Assembly (NCBI GenBank): GCA_023053545.1
Contig: JAKZAN010000002.1
Location: 5,006,375 to 5,070,374 of the forward strand
Length of the DNA: 64,000 bases
Direction: 5' to 3'
DNA from: Lepidurus packardi
Lineage: Eukaryota > Arthropoda > Branchiopoda > Notostraca > Triopsidae
Shown here one piece after another: positions 35,101-47,545 of the stretch; the stretch's first letter is position 1, and each line of letters begins with the position of its first letter. The position numbers and the translations under genes were made by a program. A model generated the notes under the pieces. That model was not told where the DNA came from, made no database searches, and saw nothing but the letters and a program-made list of their open reading frames with translations.

Positions 35101-35988
35101 TGGACATTGTTGAAGCCGAAAATTCGACGATTTTGGCAAAAAACCACTCTTTTCTCCTCCTTTCCTTAGAAATTTCACGATTTTGGGCCTAAAATTCGAA
35201 AAAGTATTCCAAAAGGAGATTCTGGACATTCGATGCCAAACATTCGACAACTTTGAGAAAAACCCCCACTCTTTTCTCTGGAAATTTCTTTAAAAAATTA
35301 TGAAAAATTATTCAATACAATCTTACCTAACGTAGTCAGGTCGACATAAAATCATGCCTCCTTTAGTATAACACGAGGCTCCCAATTCGGCCAATCGCGC
35401 TCCGCAACACGAACACTTGAGACAAGCATGGTGCCAGAAACGGTCCAAAGCATGGAGCAAAAACCGCTCGAGGATCTTGCAACCGCACCCCGCACACGCT
35501 TTGAGGTTGCCATTATTGGTATTGTTGTGTTGTTCCGTGGGCACGCCCATCATCTGAGGCGGAGGCATGCCGGGGTGGACGCCCATGGGATGGTGTTGCT
35601 GTTGTTGTTGTTGCTGCTGCTGTTGGTGTTGTTGCTGCTGCTGCTGTTGCATGGGTCCACTGTTCAATCCATTATTCATCCCGCAACCACCCATGTTTTG
35701 CATAGAGTTCATCATGGGTCCGCCGCCGTTCAAATTCATCATGCTCGCGTCACTCATCATTCCATTGTTGCCCATCACTTGACCCGGCCCGGCGTTCATC
35801 ATAGGCCTGGGTTGCTGCTGTTGTTGGTGTTGTTGCTGAGGATCCATTCCGTTATGCGGATGCATGTGGACGTTGTTAGGAGGCATGCCTCGGTAGGCCA
35901 AGTCAGCAGGTGAGCCAGGCCCATGCTGGTTCCCGCCCATCTCGCCGAAACTGAAGTGAGGAGGCATGGGATTCATCGAATTCATCAT
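32145..35988 (-). CDS. LMO4: LIM-only transcriptional cofactor, LMO4-like
   Basis: Two exons, 35988-35327 and 32484-32145, join in phase 2 across a 2842-bp GT-AG intron and give 333 residues, about twice the family's usual length. Residues 1-160 are disordered and rich in Met, Asn, Gln, His and Gly, with a poly-Gln/His run coded by mixed CAG/CAA repeats (35580-35650). LIM1 (about 165-221) has CAGC, WHHAC, CSCC and the closing C-R-P-D. LIM2 (about 228-295) begins CSACGQGIPASEFVMRA, diagnostic of LMO4, but has an extra Gly/Asn/Thr-rich loop of about 13 residues before VYHVKC. The tail is Asn/Thr-rich and ends KGKVGRPRRSRD, which resembles an AT-hook core (G-R-P flanked by basic residues). LMO4 proteins lack enzymatic or classical DNA-binding domains and bridge LDB1 and other nuclear factors. 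The two adjacent Met codons at 35988 are the first available start. A different last exon in another isoform cannot be excluded. Confidence 0.92.
33036..33196. repeat. 12-bp minisatellite in the LMO4 intron
   Basis: About 13 imperfect copies of ACAAGTAYACTT. The inner AAGTATACTT is self-complementary, so both strands carry the same motif and long fold-back pairing is possible. It lies about 550 bp from the start of exon 2, inside the intron. Confidence 0.9.
34975..35290. repeat. Degenerate 110-120 bp repeats next to the LMO4 exon 1 donor
   Basis: Three copies (near 34980, 35091 and 35214) share AGAAGATTYTGGAC, AAATTCGACRATTTTG and a pyrimidine block. They end about 35 bp from the splice donor of exon 1. 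The rest of the intron is AT-rich without further features. Confidence 0.7.
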
Positions 35989-38900
35989 CTTGTCGTCGTT
36001 TACACCTTGAATGAGGAAATAAATAAGGTTTTGGCGTTAATAAAGCGTGAAATCATTGAATAAACTGGATAGTTTTGAATAGTAGTGAATTAGAGTGAAT
36101 TAAATCTGAAATTATGTCGGAAGAATCGGAAAGAAAGAGGATAATAAAGCGGAATTACATTCACTGAATCGACTAAACCGAACTAAACTGAATCAGTAGT
36201 GGAAGAACATATGGAATTATATTCGCAATGTTCTATTCGCAACGTTATATGTTACCTTCGAAGATTTCATGTTAAGGATCCCGTATGCCTTACTTTATTG
36301 ATGCAAAACAGTAGATGGCGCTGATGTTTGTTATTATTTTTGCAAAAGACTAGATGCATGACTAGATGTTTACAAATTAGTAGCATTTCTGTTATTGTTT
36401 TTGCAAAAGCCTTGTTTGAGATAGTAGTAACTGCTTGATGATCGAACTAAACTGGCAAAACACGACTGGTTACTAATAATCGATAACAAAAAAGTCATCA
36501 CTTATTACCAGAATCGATTACTAGAACGCATGAACTAGATGTTTACAAACTAGTAGCAAAAATGATGCCAGAAACGTCCCATAGGCGTCGGTTTTCAATA
36601 GTAAACAGCTGTTCTTCGTTTGTATGCCTATTTCAGGCACTCGTGGCGTTACCTAATCTAATTTTACAAGATTTTACTATACAAAATATCCTTCCTTGGC
36701 TTATCAAAGGTCTTTTCAACTTAAAAAGTCGTCAAAAATGGCAACACCCAATTCTATGAATCACAGCTGTTGACAAGGCTAGGAAAAGCTCAAAATGAAT
36801 TTTTAGAAACATAAAAATGTGTTAATTGAACTTAAACAAGAAATTAATTTCGGCACAAGTTTGGAATTCAGTTGAATGCCTCTTTCAGCTAAAGAACTGG
36901 TCTTTTGCCACCAACTATGGAATAATTAAAGGGAGAAGTTAGGCCGGGGGGGGGGGGGGGGGGGGGGGTGAAAAGGGGGGTTAGTTCCTTAATCCGCTCC
37001 CTAAACTTGTAAGAGTTGGAATGAGGTGTAGAAATCTTCTTGTAAAGAGCCCTTAAACGATCGAGTTTACCATCTGCAATTCCAACGACAGAACTTGTGT
37101 GCAGTTTAAACTAAAACGGAGGAGATAATTAGAAACTTGTTCCACCCCCTGTCTTTTAAGTTAGCTAGAAACGATCATTTAAGATTCATTCTTGGGGTCC
37201 ATAGGTTGAAGAGCTTGTGAAGATTCATTATTGGCGACACGACACGCACAGAAAACAAGTTGGCTTCTGTTGGTTTTGCGGCACACCACAACAATGAATT
37301 TCTTAGAGAGATAAAAGCACGGACAAAGTTCTCCCTCCCCCAGTTTTCGATTGCCAGTCGTTGCAGTTTGGTCCTTTTCCGTAAATCAACTCTTGAATTA
37401 TTAGATATCCCTTTCAGAGTAATCGTTTACCAAGTTGTTGAATCAAATCTGGAACAGAAAGAAAAGAGAATGCCAGAAACGGAAAGTTACAGGAGCCAAT
37501 GGACGGACGTATGTATATTCCATATCCCGTATGAAAAGAAGACTTTACGTTAATATTACGCTAATCTGAATTATTCGAACAACGCTGAATTATCGTACGA
37601 AATTTTAAAAAATTTTAAAAAGTCTAATGATGAACTTGACAATTCTTCTGACCTATTCGTACAAAAGTTCTTATTTGACAACAATTGAACAGTTCTCAAG
37701 ACAACTTTAGAATGTCACCATAATCCTAATGATTATTTCATTTTTAATATTTTTGATATTTGTAAGAATTTTTGGAATATTTTTAATAGCTTTTATTTTG
37801 AATACTTTTAACCATTTTGGTTTCTAATATTTGTAGGAATTTTTTAACTTTTTTTTTGCAATCACAGCAACTGGAACTAAAGTTAACGTCTTTCCTGTGT
37901 ACCTTCGATTAATGATGCGAAAGAGTCACAGATGGCGCTGATGTTTGTTATGGTTTAAGCCTTGCGTAAGAAAGTGAAAAAAGAAATTGCTTGTTTCGCT
38001 TCTGAAAAGTACAATGTCTCACCACAGTTGGCTGTAGCAGCACCATGTCCCAAACCTAGTCAGAACAAGATTTCTCAAAAACGGCTCATCAGATCCGAAG
38101 CAAACTAAACCAAAAGTTTTCTTTTACTAGCAACTAGTGCACCAGCAAAGGACAGATCCTTGGATAACCTATTTGTCGTAGTTGCAAGCTTCCTTTCCAT
38201 ACATCTAATGTATTACTCACCGGAAAACCTTGTGCATTGCTTGTGCACTATCTGTTCGCCAGCTCAAGATTACTACAAGATTATTTTTTCATAAAATGTA
38301 CTGGTTTTCTCCCCAAACTCGGGCAGTTGTTCCGAAATTCCCCACGCTAACCGAGCTACGGTAAGAGAGACTTAATATTATTTACTATCTTTACTTTCAA
38401 TATTTTTAATATTTTTTTTTTTACTTTTTTGTAATCATAGCAACTAGATGCTCGAGTCAAAGTCTTCCCTTAACTTCAATCACATCCAAGTTCAAGCACG
38501 CGGGATATCATGACTTCTTCCTTTCTCCCATCTTAATACTAATAAAAAAAAAATGGATCTTGCTCCACACAAGTTGAGTTTCTGACGACAAGGCAAGTAG
38601 CATGCCATCCAAAGATCCCTACCCTCCCTTTTGGTCCCAAATCGGAAAAGGCTAGCCTTGCATCTTTTACACTTCTGTACCCTCGGTCCCAAGTGATTCC
38701 TCCATATTGTACGATGTCCAGTTCGTACTTCTGACTACGTATATCCGACTGACTAGCTATAAGGTATCTACTCTATACACTTCTTGGCCGAAGGCTGCAG
38801 TAATAGCGATACGAGCTGAAAAACGAACGTCTTTTGAGTTGCCAGCCCGAGCTCCTTCAAAAATTAACTCCTGCGTTTGGCTACCAATCAACCCCCACCC

Positions 38901-40837
38901 TCCATGCGATGTCATTCAACAATTTAAAGCTCATTTCCTCGAGATTGAAACTGCTCCGTACACAGTTTCATCTTCGCTAAATAAACACAAAACGCTCTTG
39001 TTCCAACAATACAATACACACAAACTGTCATACTATCATGTTAAAACCTTTCCAAAATGTTCCTTTGCCAATAAAGTCGATAAATGACCCTGACTCCAAT
39101 TTTGTTTGATTTTCTTCGATTTTTTATATATTCGAATAATTTTTTATTTTAATTTATTACTTATTTATTGGGGGGAGGGGCATCATACTATCAAACTATC
39201 GTGTTCAAACCTGCCCCCAGTTGTACCTTTACCAAGATAGATTACGCAGGCTCCTTTTGTTTAATTTTATTAATTTTTTTATTAATTCAATTAATTATCT
39301 TCTTTTTGGTGGGAAATTGGGAAGAGAAGATCCATTTTATATTGAATTGAATTTTTTGGGGGCTGGCAGTAAGGAAGAGAGGAACATTAACCTGAATGCA
39401 CTTAATAAAAAAGGTCACAATTATCGCTAATTAGATCCAGACATTGTGGGAAACATATGGGCAACCTTCGTCAAACTGTGTTCAAAAAGTTTTCAGGGCA
39501 GCCACGACACAACGCTATACAATACCCTCCCTCTATAAGTACAGTACTCTCTAGTATCGGGTCGTAAAAATCTAGCAGCCGTTTTGGCGTGCCTGGCGCT
39601 TGTTATCTATCTGCTCGCTTTCCGTGTCAGAGCGAAATAAAAGAAAAAGAAACATGCAGTAATGCAGTAATTGTGTTTCTTTTCTTCATTTCCTTGACAC
39701 ACATCAGGATAGAACTAGTCTCTTTTTTCTTTTCTTTTATTTTTGTTTCAGAGCGAATTAGGTTCTAACGTCCTAACCTTCTAAAGCTTTTCGTTTGAAC
39801 CAATTACATTCACATAAGTGTCGCTCGACTTTCTTCCTATTCGATTCAAATCCCTTTACCCATCCCACCCATTTATTTAAATACGGGTCTAAAAAAAAAA
39901 AAAAAAAAAAAAAAAAGACATCTAAAAAAAAACTTTTCTTTTAGAATTTTATTCTTTTAAATACGGCTTTAAAAAAATCTAAATTTTTTTTTTTTAGAAT
40001 TTTTTAAATTATAGAATCCTTATACAGATATATTTTTCTAATATTCTGTTTTGATTATATTATTTTGGGGGGATTCGTTTTTTCTTACACTGCTTTTAGG
40101 CTTATTGGTTAAATCTATCTCTACCTGAATTGATTAAAAAAATGTAAATAAAAAAAATTGAAAATTAAAAAAAAAATCTTGATATAAAAAGAAGTGGGTA
40201 AAGTCTGCTCATTCGTTAGCACGGAATAATAGCTCATTAGAGCGAAAGAGCACCAGGATTTCTGACAAAGTTGGTGTATAAAAGTTTGGCGAAAATTCCA
40301 ACCATAAGTGGGGGGGGGGGGTATGTGTAATTAACAAGGAGCTTTTTCGTTTTGCTCCGCAAATGTTAATTAAAACTAGTTTTTGTTTGCAATTAAAAGA
40401 AAAAAAAGTAGTTTAGGGCGAATTATCCTAAATGGCATTGAGCGAAACTAATTGCTTGAAATAACTGCCAAAACTTGCCAGACAAAACGTGTAATTTGAT
40501 GACGACGAATCTAAATCTGATGGAATCCTCGATTTGCATTGTGGCAACTAGAGTCTTAATTAATCTTCCTATAATTATTCTATTTGCCCCGAAAATTCTC
40601 ATCAATTTCGCATATTTTAATGGGTTTCTAGTATTACGGTTTTCTTTTCTTTTTTTCCGAATTCATTTGATTGAACTTCCACTTTGCTGAGGGGATTTCC
40701 ATTCTTGTAGACTGATTTTGATTTTCGAATTTTTCACTCAATCTGAATTATGTTGACAGATTGACGATTCTTTTTCTGCTATTTCGACTCATTTGTTTAA
40801 ATCTCGATGTCTAGTACTGCTTAAAAGGAACTGATTT
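35989..40837. other. Non-coding region upstream of LMO4
   Basis: No gene recognised. Copies of a dispersed repeat with the core AGATGGCGCTGATGTTTGTT lie at about 36283-36355 and 37898-37975, with a partial copy at 36384-36420. A G run lies at 36947-36969. The LMO4 promoter and any 5' non-coding exon must lie here, but I cannot point to them. Confidence 0.45.
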
Positions 40838-41050
40838 GGCAACGCGACACAAGGACGGCTCGACACAAGGACGCCGGGGCCCCGACAGAAGGACATCACG
40901 TCCGTATTCTCCGAAGGGACTAATCGAACTTTTTATACTCGAAATTCTCGTGTCCCTTAAAAGAATATGGGCCTGGCGTCCTTCTGTCGGGGCCTGGCGC
41001 TCTTGTGTCGGGGCCTAGCGTCCTTGTGTCGAGTCGCCCTTGTGTCTACT
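40838..41050. mobile_element. Short inverted-repeat element built on a 19-bp satellite, copy A
   Basis: Starts with GGCAACGCGACACAAGGACG (40838-40857) and ends with inverted copies of the CGACACAAGGACGCCGG unit at 40974-41050. The centre contains GACTAATCGAACTTTTTATA and a CCCTTAAAAGAATATG block shared with the other copies. It has no coding capacity, so any mobility would depend on proteins from elsewhere. Confidence 0.75.
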
Positions 41051-41890
41051 GCCTTCTGATTTGAATTTCCATTTAAATCTTACAATCTTATGACAATTTC
41101 AGTGTGATTTGACTTTACATTTCGTCTAACTTAATTAATTTCATGAAATTTCAATTTGGATTTCGATTGATTGGTCATGTGAACGCGTTAATAATTTTAT
41201 AAAAATAATTTTATAATAAACTTTATAATAAATAATAATTTTTATAATAATAATTTTTCGTTTTTTTTCTTTTTTTCGAAAAAAAGTCTCCCAATTCGTC
41301 ATTAAGTTTTCAAAAACTAGGTCATGTAATATAAGTGACAAATAAAGAAGTTGTGCACAGGCCGTCAAAGCCTACGTCCGCTACTTTTTTCTATTTTAAA
41401 AACATTTTTTAGCTGATTCGTTTAATTTATTCTTGTCACTACTCTTGACCCTCGGGTGTAATTAGTGATGTGTATTTAGCTTCATCTTGTGCAGCGGACT
41501 GGATTGATTCGAGTTACCCAACAAGCTCAACAAGCAAAAGAAGGCGCTTTCCATCCTCCTCCTCCCCCCCCCCCCCCCCCAAAAAAAAAATTCCTGATGA
41601 GTCACGTGGTTTTTCATCACCGAGCTCGGCCCACTTGATGCTCTGCCGTGTTCCAACGTGTTTTCCTAACGAGCTGGACTCATAAACACCATATCCTTTA
41701 GCCTTCTCTCTACATACCCCCCCCCCCCGCCCCCCCTTCGCCTTTCCCCCATTATTTTCTATGTCTACTTTCAAAATCCCAGCGTTAGCTTAATTGCATT
41801 CCCTTTTAAAACCTCCTCCCCCTCTCGCTTTCTGTCTCATTCCATCTCTCCCCTCATTAGTTCCACGTTAGGAAGCCGCTACCTTCCCTT

Positions 41891-41928
<38 letters not shown>

Positions 41929-44130
41929 TACACCGTATGTCAAAAGCCAGTAAATTAAATATCCAGTAGCCCCTTCATTTCTTCCACCTTTTCAAACACC
42001 TGGTTGGACTCCGTCTTGTGTCTTGTTCCACTGTTTCAAAAGTTCAAGGGGAGTCCCCCCTTCCCCCCAAAAAAAATTAAAGAAAAAAAAAATATAAAGA
42101 AAATTCAAAAACTTCAACGGAAGCTATAAACCATAAAAGCTTTATTTTCCAACCTCTTTTGGATTTTTTTTGCAATTTTTATTAAAAAAGTCTGTTGATT
42201 TTTTTTCTTGGGTTAGGGGGAGTCTTGTTCCACTGTTTCAAAAGCTCAAGAATCCCCCCTTCCTTATTTTTTTCTAAAAAAAAAAAAGTTTAAACTTTTC
42301 CTTTCATTGCGTAAAGAAAATTCCAAAATTTCAAAGGGTGGCTATAGTCCATAATCGATATAATATAATCGATATAATATATATTTATAATAACAATACC
42401 AATCCTTCTTCTCTCCCCTCCCCTGTAATTTAGCTCAATGTTGTTAAGTTTTGTACATTAAGAGACCAATATATAAATTGGCAATAGGCTACTGCCTACG
42501 CCGATTAATATTTAAAAAAAACAATACCAATAATAATAATAATAAATCATAATCGATATAATATATATTTATAGTAATAATATCAATTATAATAATAATA
42601 CATCACAATCGATATAATATATTTACAATTAGTATCGTTTGCCGTTATCGATTTATAAATAATAGGTTGTTTTTTTAAAAATATCTTTTGTAAATTCTTC
42701 GGATTCTTCTACATTCTATTCTTTGGTACGTTCACTTACGTTCTATTTTCATTTGAGTGAGTTTGGGGTGGGGAGGAGGGGCAAGACCTATCGGACAGCA
42801 GTATGCTTCTTTGCGTTCGTGACAGGGACATCATATGCATATATAAACGGACTTTTGGGACATTTGAGAGGGACAAATTTTGGGTCTTGGAGTTTGAAAC
42901 ATGGAAGCCCAAAAGGGACGAAAAGAGGGAATGAGCAGAGGGATTCGCTTATGCTTTCTGTATGCATTAAAGAAGAAGAAGAAGGGGGGGTGCTTGGCAC
43001 TTTTAAGGGAATTTCAATGTTTGGGAAAAATCTCCCTACTTTCTAGGAATCTTTGTCGAGATGACAACGTACAGCGTCTGCACATTAGACGGCAATTTAG
43101 CTTGGCATTTAGGAGTTTTTTTTTGTCTTTTTCTTCCTGGTCTTTGTCGCTTTTTCTTTCGCTTTATCAGTTTGCATTCAAGTTGTATCCTTTTTTCGGC
43201 GCAACAAACCTTCCCCTCCATCCACGAGTCTTATCATGCGACGCTAGAAACTACTTTATACTCTTTCGATTAAGAGCGCTTAACATTCAAACGTGTTGTA
43301 TACAGAAGAGAATGCCTCAAAATCACCTTCAGATCCCCCAAAACTGGGTGTTTGAAACCAAAACCCTTGTTCCCCTTTCTTGCTCTTATAGAACGAAACT
43401 TTTCTTGCTGATTCCAGGAAGTTGTAGCGCTTTTTTCGGTGTATTTTACTTACTTTCGGATTTGTTAAGAATATTATTGGAAAATAAAGACGTTGAAAAT
43501 GAAAGACCGTGTAAGATTCGTGAAATAGGACACAAACCGGTCCAAAAACGAGACACTTGACCGGATATTGCCTCCTCGTTGAGTGATCGCCTTACCGGTT
43601 ATGTCATACCCCTTTTACCGTTTAAGAATTTTTTTTTATGGAAAAAAAACAGATTTATACACAAAAATTGATAAAAGATATAAATAAACAATATTAAAAA
43701 AAAAATAAAAAACAGATCATAAAAAATTTTAAAAATAAGTCTAGAATACAAAATAGGTGAACGGAGAATTTAGAAATTTTTTAATTAACACAATAATTAA
43801 GGAATTAAAGTTTAAGGTCAATAATGACATCGGATTTGACCGAAATACGCTGAGAAAGGAACGAAATTCTGTCAAGAACATTGGGCAACAATAGCTAACA
43901 ATGAAAAAGAAAACTGCCTTTTCTTAAGAAAACGAAACGCTTTAATTTCAACAATGACAATTTCAAGCTCGAACAAGGAATGGGCCAAAATGGTCAAGAA
44001 TGAAACAGACGTTAGCTCAACGAGTTTTAGCTTAACAATGAAATTCTCGCAACAAAGAAACTTCCAGCAATAGTCACGAGTGAAAACTCGAAATTCTCTC
44101 TATTATACGTTTTCCATTTCAAGGTTCCAG
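41051..44130. other. Non-coding stretch with AT-rich repeats
   Basis: Holds C runs at about 41566-41580 and 41718-41737, an A run at 41895-41926, and a 200-bp-spaced duplicate of TGTTCCACTGTTTCAAAAG (42028 and 42228). Three copies of ATAATCGATATAATATAT lie near 42352, 42549 and 42608. No coding function is seen. Confidence 0.5.
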
Positions 44131-44421
44131 GTGGCGACGCGACACAAGGACGCCGGGCTCCGACATAAGGACGCCGGGCCCGACATAAGGACGCCGGGCC
44201 CCGACATAAGGGACGCCAAGCCCACATAATCTTTTAAGGGACCAACAGCATTTCGAGTTTAAAAAGTCGCTGCTCATTGGTTAAGCGTCAACGCGATTAG
44301 AAAGTACTTAGTCCGTATTAAAAAACACGTCACAAGGACTCCGGATCCCGACAGAAGGACGCCAAACCTACCCTAACGTAACCCAAGCCTTGTGTCGAAT
44401 CGTCCTTGTGTTGCGTTACCT
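44131..44421. mobile_element. Short inverted-repeat element, copy B
   Basis: The left end has four units of the GACAYAAGGACGCCGGGCCC type. The centre has TTTAAGGGACCAACAGCATT and CTGCTCATTGGTTAAGCGTC. The right end is CGTCCTTGTGTTGCGTTACC (44401-44420), whose reverse complement matches the left end of copy A at 17 of 20 positions. Confidence 0.8.
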
Positions 44422-45100
44422 ATGATATGCAATAGATTGGCTGTCTTTTTCTTGCTGAGGGGGAAGGGAGAGGAAGAAGATGTAGGGAAGGCATATTATG
44501 GTTCATGAAATGGAGGCATGACAGATTTTCTTGATTCTCGGTTTGATTGCGGCAAAATCGAATCGATTGTCCTGATTTCCTATTGTTACACCAAGTCCAT
44601 TTGGTTGAACAACTAAAGCTTCGTTAGAGGAGAGTTTTGAGATTAAAAGGGGGGAAAAGAGTTCATGTCTTGTACACGCCCTTACATGTGTGTATGTGTC
44701 ATTAGAACTTTTGCCAAGTTTTCAACTTAGCAATCAGACTTGACACGACATGCTTGGGAGGAAAAAGGGGGGGGGGTGTTCGTTTTGGCCAATTCAGTCG
44801 TCATTTGTTTGCTATTGTTGTTAATCGACTCCTATAGTTGAAACATAAAAAAGAGACCGCGCTTTTCAAGGTTCATCTTCTTGCTACCCCTCCGAAAAAG
44901 GGATTTTCTTTTTTTTTTTTTTTTTTTTTTAGGTGTCTTTTTGGCAGAGTTTCGTTTTATTTTGAGAAGGACTTTGACTTGAAATCAGTTCAACAGAAAA
45001 TTATTGTCTCATTGTTGGGGACGGCTCTTTCAAGGAACCCCAGCTTGCCCCAGTCCGTGTTAAGAATAGCTCGCAATTAACCCCCAGAAAAGGGAGGGGA

Positions 45101-45133
<33 letters not shown>

Positions 45134-45526
45134 GGAATTTTTGTCCAAGGTCCTTCAGTCTCTCTAGACCGTAGTGTTTTTCATGACATTTCTGGGGAGA
45201 CGTTAAAGGAGATTTAAATTAATTTTTAATTAAGAGAGTAATATGGTTTTTGACAAGAGGGGAGTCTTAGCTGGAAATTTTTTATGTTCATTGCAGATGA
45301 GTTTGCTTCATATTCCTTAGTCAGAGAAGTTAGGAGTGAGAGCGTTGTTTAGTATACATGTGGTTGATGTTCATTGTTGAGAAAGAAGCGTTTAGATTTC
45401 GGAACGTTGTGATTGCTGAACACTTTCTGCCAAGCTTGGCGCTGAAATGACGTCATTGTTGAGCCAGAGCTTTCTCTATGGTAAGACACTTTCATTGTTG
45501 AAAGAAAAGCATCTGGACGGGAAGTA

Positions 45527-45990
45527 GACACAAGAACGACACAAGGATTCCGTGTACCCGACACAAGGACGCCGGACCCGACACAAGGACGCCGGACCCG
45601 AAACAAGGACGCCGGACCCGACACAAGGACGCCGGACCCGACACAAGGACGCCGGACCCGACACAAGGACGCCGGACTCGACACAAGGACGCCCACTTTC
45701 ATTGTTGAAAGAAAAGCATCTGGATGGGAAGTAGACACAAGAACGACAGAAGGATTCCGTGTACCCGACACAAGGACGCCGGACCCCGACATAAGGACGC
45801 CGGACCCCGACACAAGGACGCCTGGCTTAACCTAACCAAACTTAACCTTGTGACGTAGTACAACTTAAGCACTTTTTAATCTCGTTGGCGCTTAACCAAT
45901 GAGCAGAGACTTTTTGAACTCGAAATTCTGTTGGTCTCTTAAATGATTATGGCCCTAGCGTCCTTATGTCGAGTCGTCCTTGTGTCACAG
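45527..45990. mobile_element. Short inverted-repeat element, copy C, with 19-bp array
   Basis: Contains seven head-to-tail 19-bp units (45558-45691, CCGACACAAGGACGCCGGA), then a partial duplication of its own flank (ACTTTCATTGTTGAAAGAAA occurs at 45488 and 45697). The body is in the opposite orientation to copies B and D: it shows CTTAACCAATGAGCAGAGAC. It ends GTCCTTGTGTCACAG at 45990. Confidence 0.8.
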
Positions 45991-46167
45991 TTAATTAAAT
46001 GAAATTAATGAAACGAAGATTTGTTTGGGGGAGGGGGAAAGGAAAGAATTTCCCCTCGTGATGGTTATATATATATAAAAAAGAATTCTGAAAGCAAAGG
46101 ACGAAAGCTTTTAAATCTTACTTAAATGCTATAAAACGGACAGCACTCATAAGTCGCCTCTGGCGGA

Positions 46168-46283
46168 GGGGGCGGGGCTATCCCTGCCTTAGAAGATAAA
46201 TGGTAATCATCTTTTTGCGTTTTTTTTTAACCTTCCTCGCGAGAAGAACGAAGAAAAGAAGACATCGGTTATAGCCCCGCCCC
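46168..46283. repeat. Perfect 13-bp GC-box inverted repeat
   Basis: GGGGCGGGGCTAT (46169-46181) is matched on the other strand by ATAGCCCCGCCCC (46271-46283), 89 bp apart. GGGCGGGG is a Sp/KLF-type GC box. Similar GC-rich boxes occur nearby (CCCCGCCTC at 46317). It may be the arms of a small repeat rather than a regulatory element. Confidence 0.6.
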
Positions 46284-47462
46284 TTTATCCTCACGCATGG
46301 AGCCACTTGAGCTTAACCCCGCCTCTTTGGAGCTTTAATCCTCGTTTAAGTGTATTTTTTTTGTCTTCCCAGACTCTTGTTCTACGTTCTTATTTTGCTT
46401 TCTAAATCAATCCTGAAGCGCTATTCCCCATTAAACGAGTTTTTTGGAGAACTGAGTGATTAATATGCAACCGATTATGCTAATCAAGCTCCAATTTCCG
46501 TTCCCATCTTCTATTTTTTAAGACGAGAAACCTGGTTTCATCCCTTTTTTATATCCTATATCCTTTTGTCTTTTACCCAAAAACGAAATTGACTTTTCAT
46601 TTTTATTTGATTCATTTATTTTTTTCATTTCAAAAAAGGGTTGGATTTAAAAAAAAGAGTCAAAATTCTGCCAAATTTTCCTATTCATTTGCATAGAAGA
46701 TGGTAAAAGTGCTAAAGAGGTAGCCAAACCGATTCCCAAGTATGTCTCTTCCTTTCATTTCTTCAATAAAAATGCTCTAAGGAAATAATACAAAAAAGGA
46801 AACGAATTCGGGAACTAAAAAAGAAAAAATGACAAAAAATAACGTAATTTTGAACACGTCACTCCGAATTTCATCCAATTTTTAGGGTCTCATGGCACTA
46901 AAGACTGTAAAAATAGAGAATCGCACGTCGTTCAAGGTGTCGTGCTAATGACTCGCTCGTAAAAAAACACACAAACCTACTCCAAATGATGCACCCCCCC
47001 CTTCCTCCCCCCAGGCTTTAACCGACATTAGGTCTCAAGGTAGATGTGTGTGCCGGTCGGCGCGACACGTCAATAATGTGTCGCGGAGGGCGACATCGAG
47101 TTCTTCGCTCCCACACATACACATACATATAACGTAGGACATGTGATAGCAAGCACATGGTCGTTGATTACCGATACCTATTCTCCTATACACCTTTCTA
47201 CCTCAATCCATTTTTAATGCAATATGTATCTTGTGGCGCGCGTGTTCTGTACTCCACCTCCCTTTCCCCCCAAATAATGACAATAAAATGAAATTTGAAA
47301 CAAAAAATGAGTTTTGTAATTTTCTTTTTTAAAAATAAAATTTAGAGTTCTGTTGAACAGATTGGATTGAATTAGAAAGATAATTAATTCAAAATGAATT
47401 TTATAATGAACTAAAAATGAATTAAACCGTCTTATCTTTTATGTTGTATATTTTTAAAGCTC

Positions 47463-47545
47463 CCGTATACCTTCGCTTATTGATGCGAACCATTCACAGA
47501 TGGCGCTCATGTTTGTTATTGTTTTGCAAAAGCCTTGCGTGAGAA
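47463..47545. repeat. Dispersed repeat, copy with AGATGGCGCTCATG
   Basis: GTATACCTTCGCTTATTGAT and AGATGGCGCTCATGTTTGTT here match copies at 36283-36355 and 37898-37975. A downstream phrase, GCAAAAGCCTTGCGTGAG, is also shared. Neighbouring DNA (46.3-48.0 kb) has no recognisable gene. Confidence 0.75.

Noticed and set aside
35428..35913. Plus-strand open frames rich in Leu or Cys
   Set aside because: They are the antisense of the LMO4 CAG/CAA-coded N-terminus and have no family character.
32145..35988. LIM-homeobox gene
   Set aside because: No homeodomain follows LIM2; the frame ends 38 residues later and the LIM sequences are specific to LMO4.
43036..43560. Long plus-strand frame of 219 codons
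   Set aside because: Residue composition (Phe/Ser/Leu-rich with Lys runs) follows low-complexity DNA; no family match.
45552..45692. Regular 19-bp repeats that look like a CRISPR array
   Set aside because: Units are head to tail with no unique spacers, in animal DNA, and belong to a dispersed inverted-repeat element.
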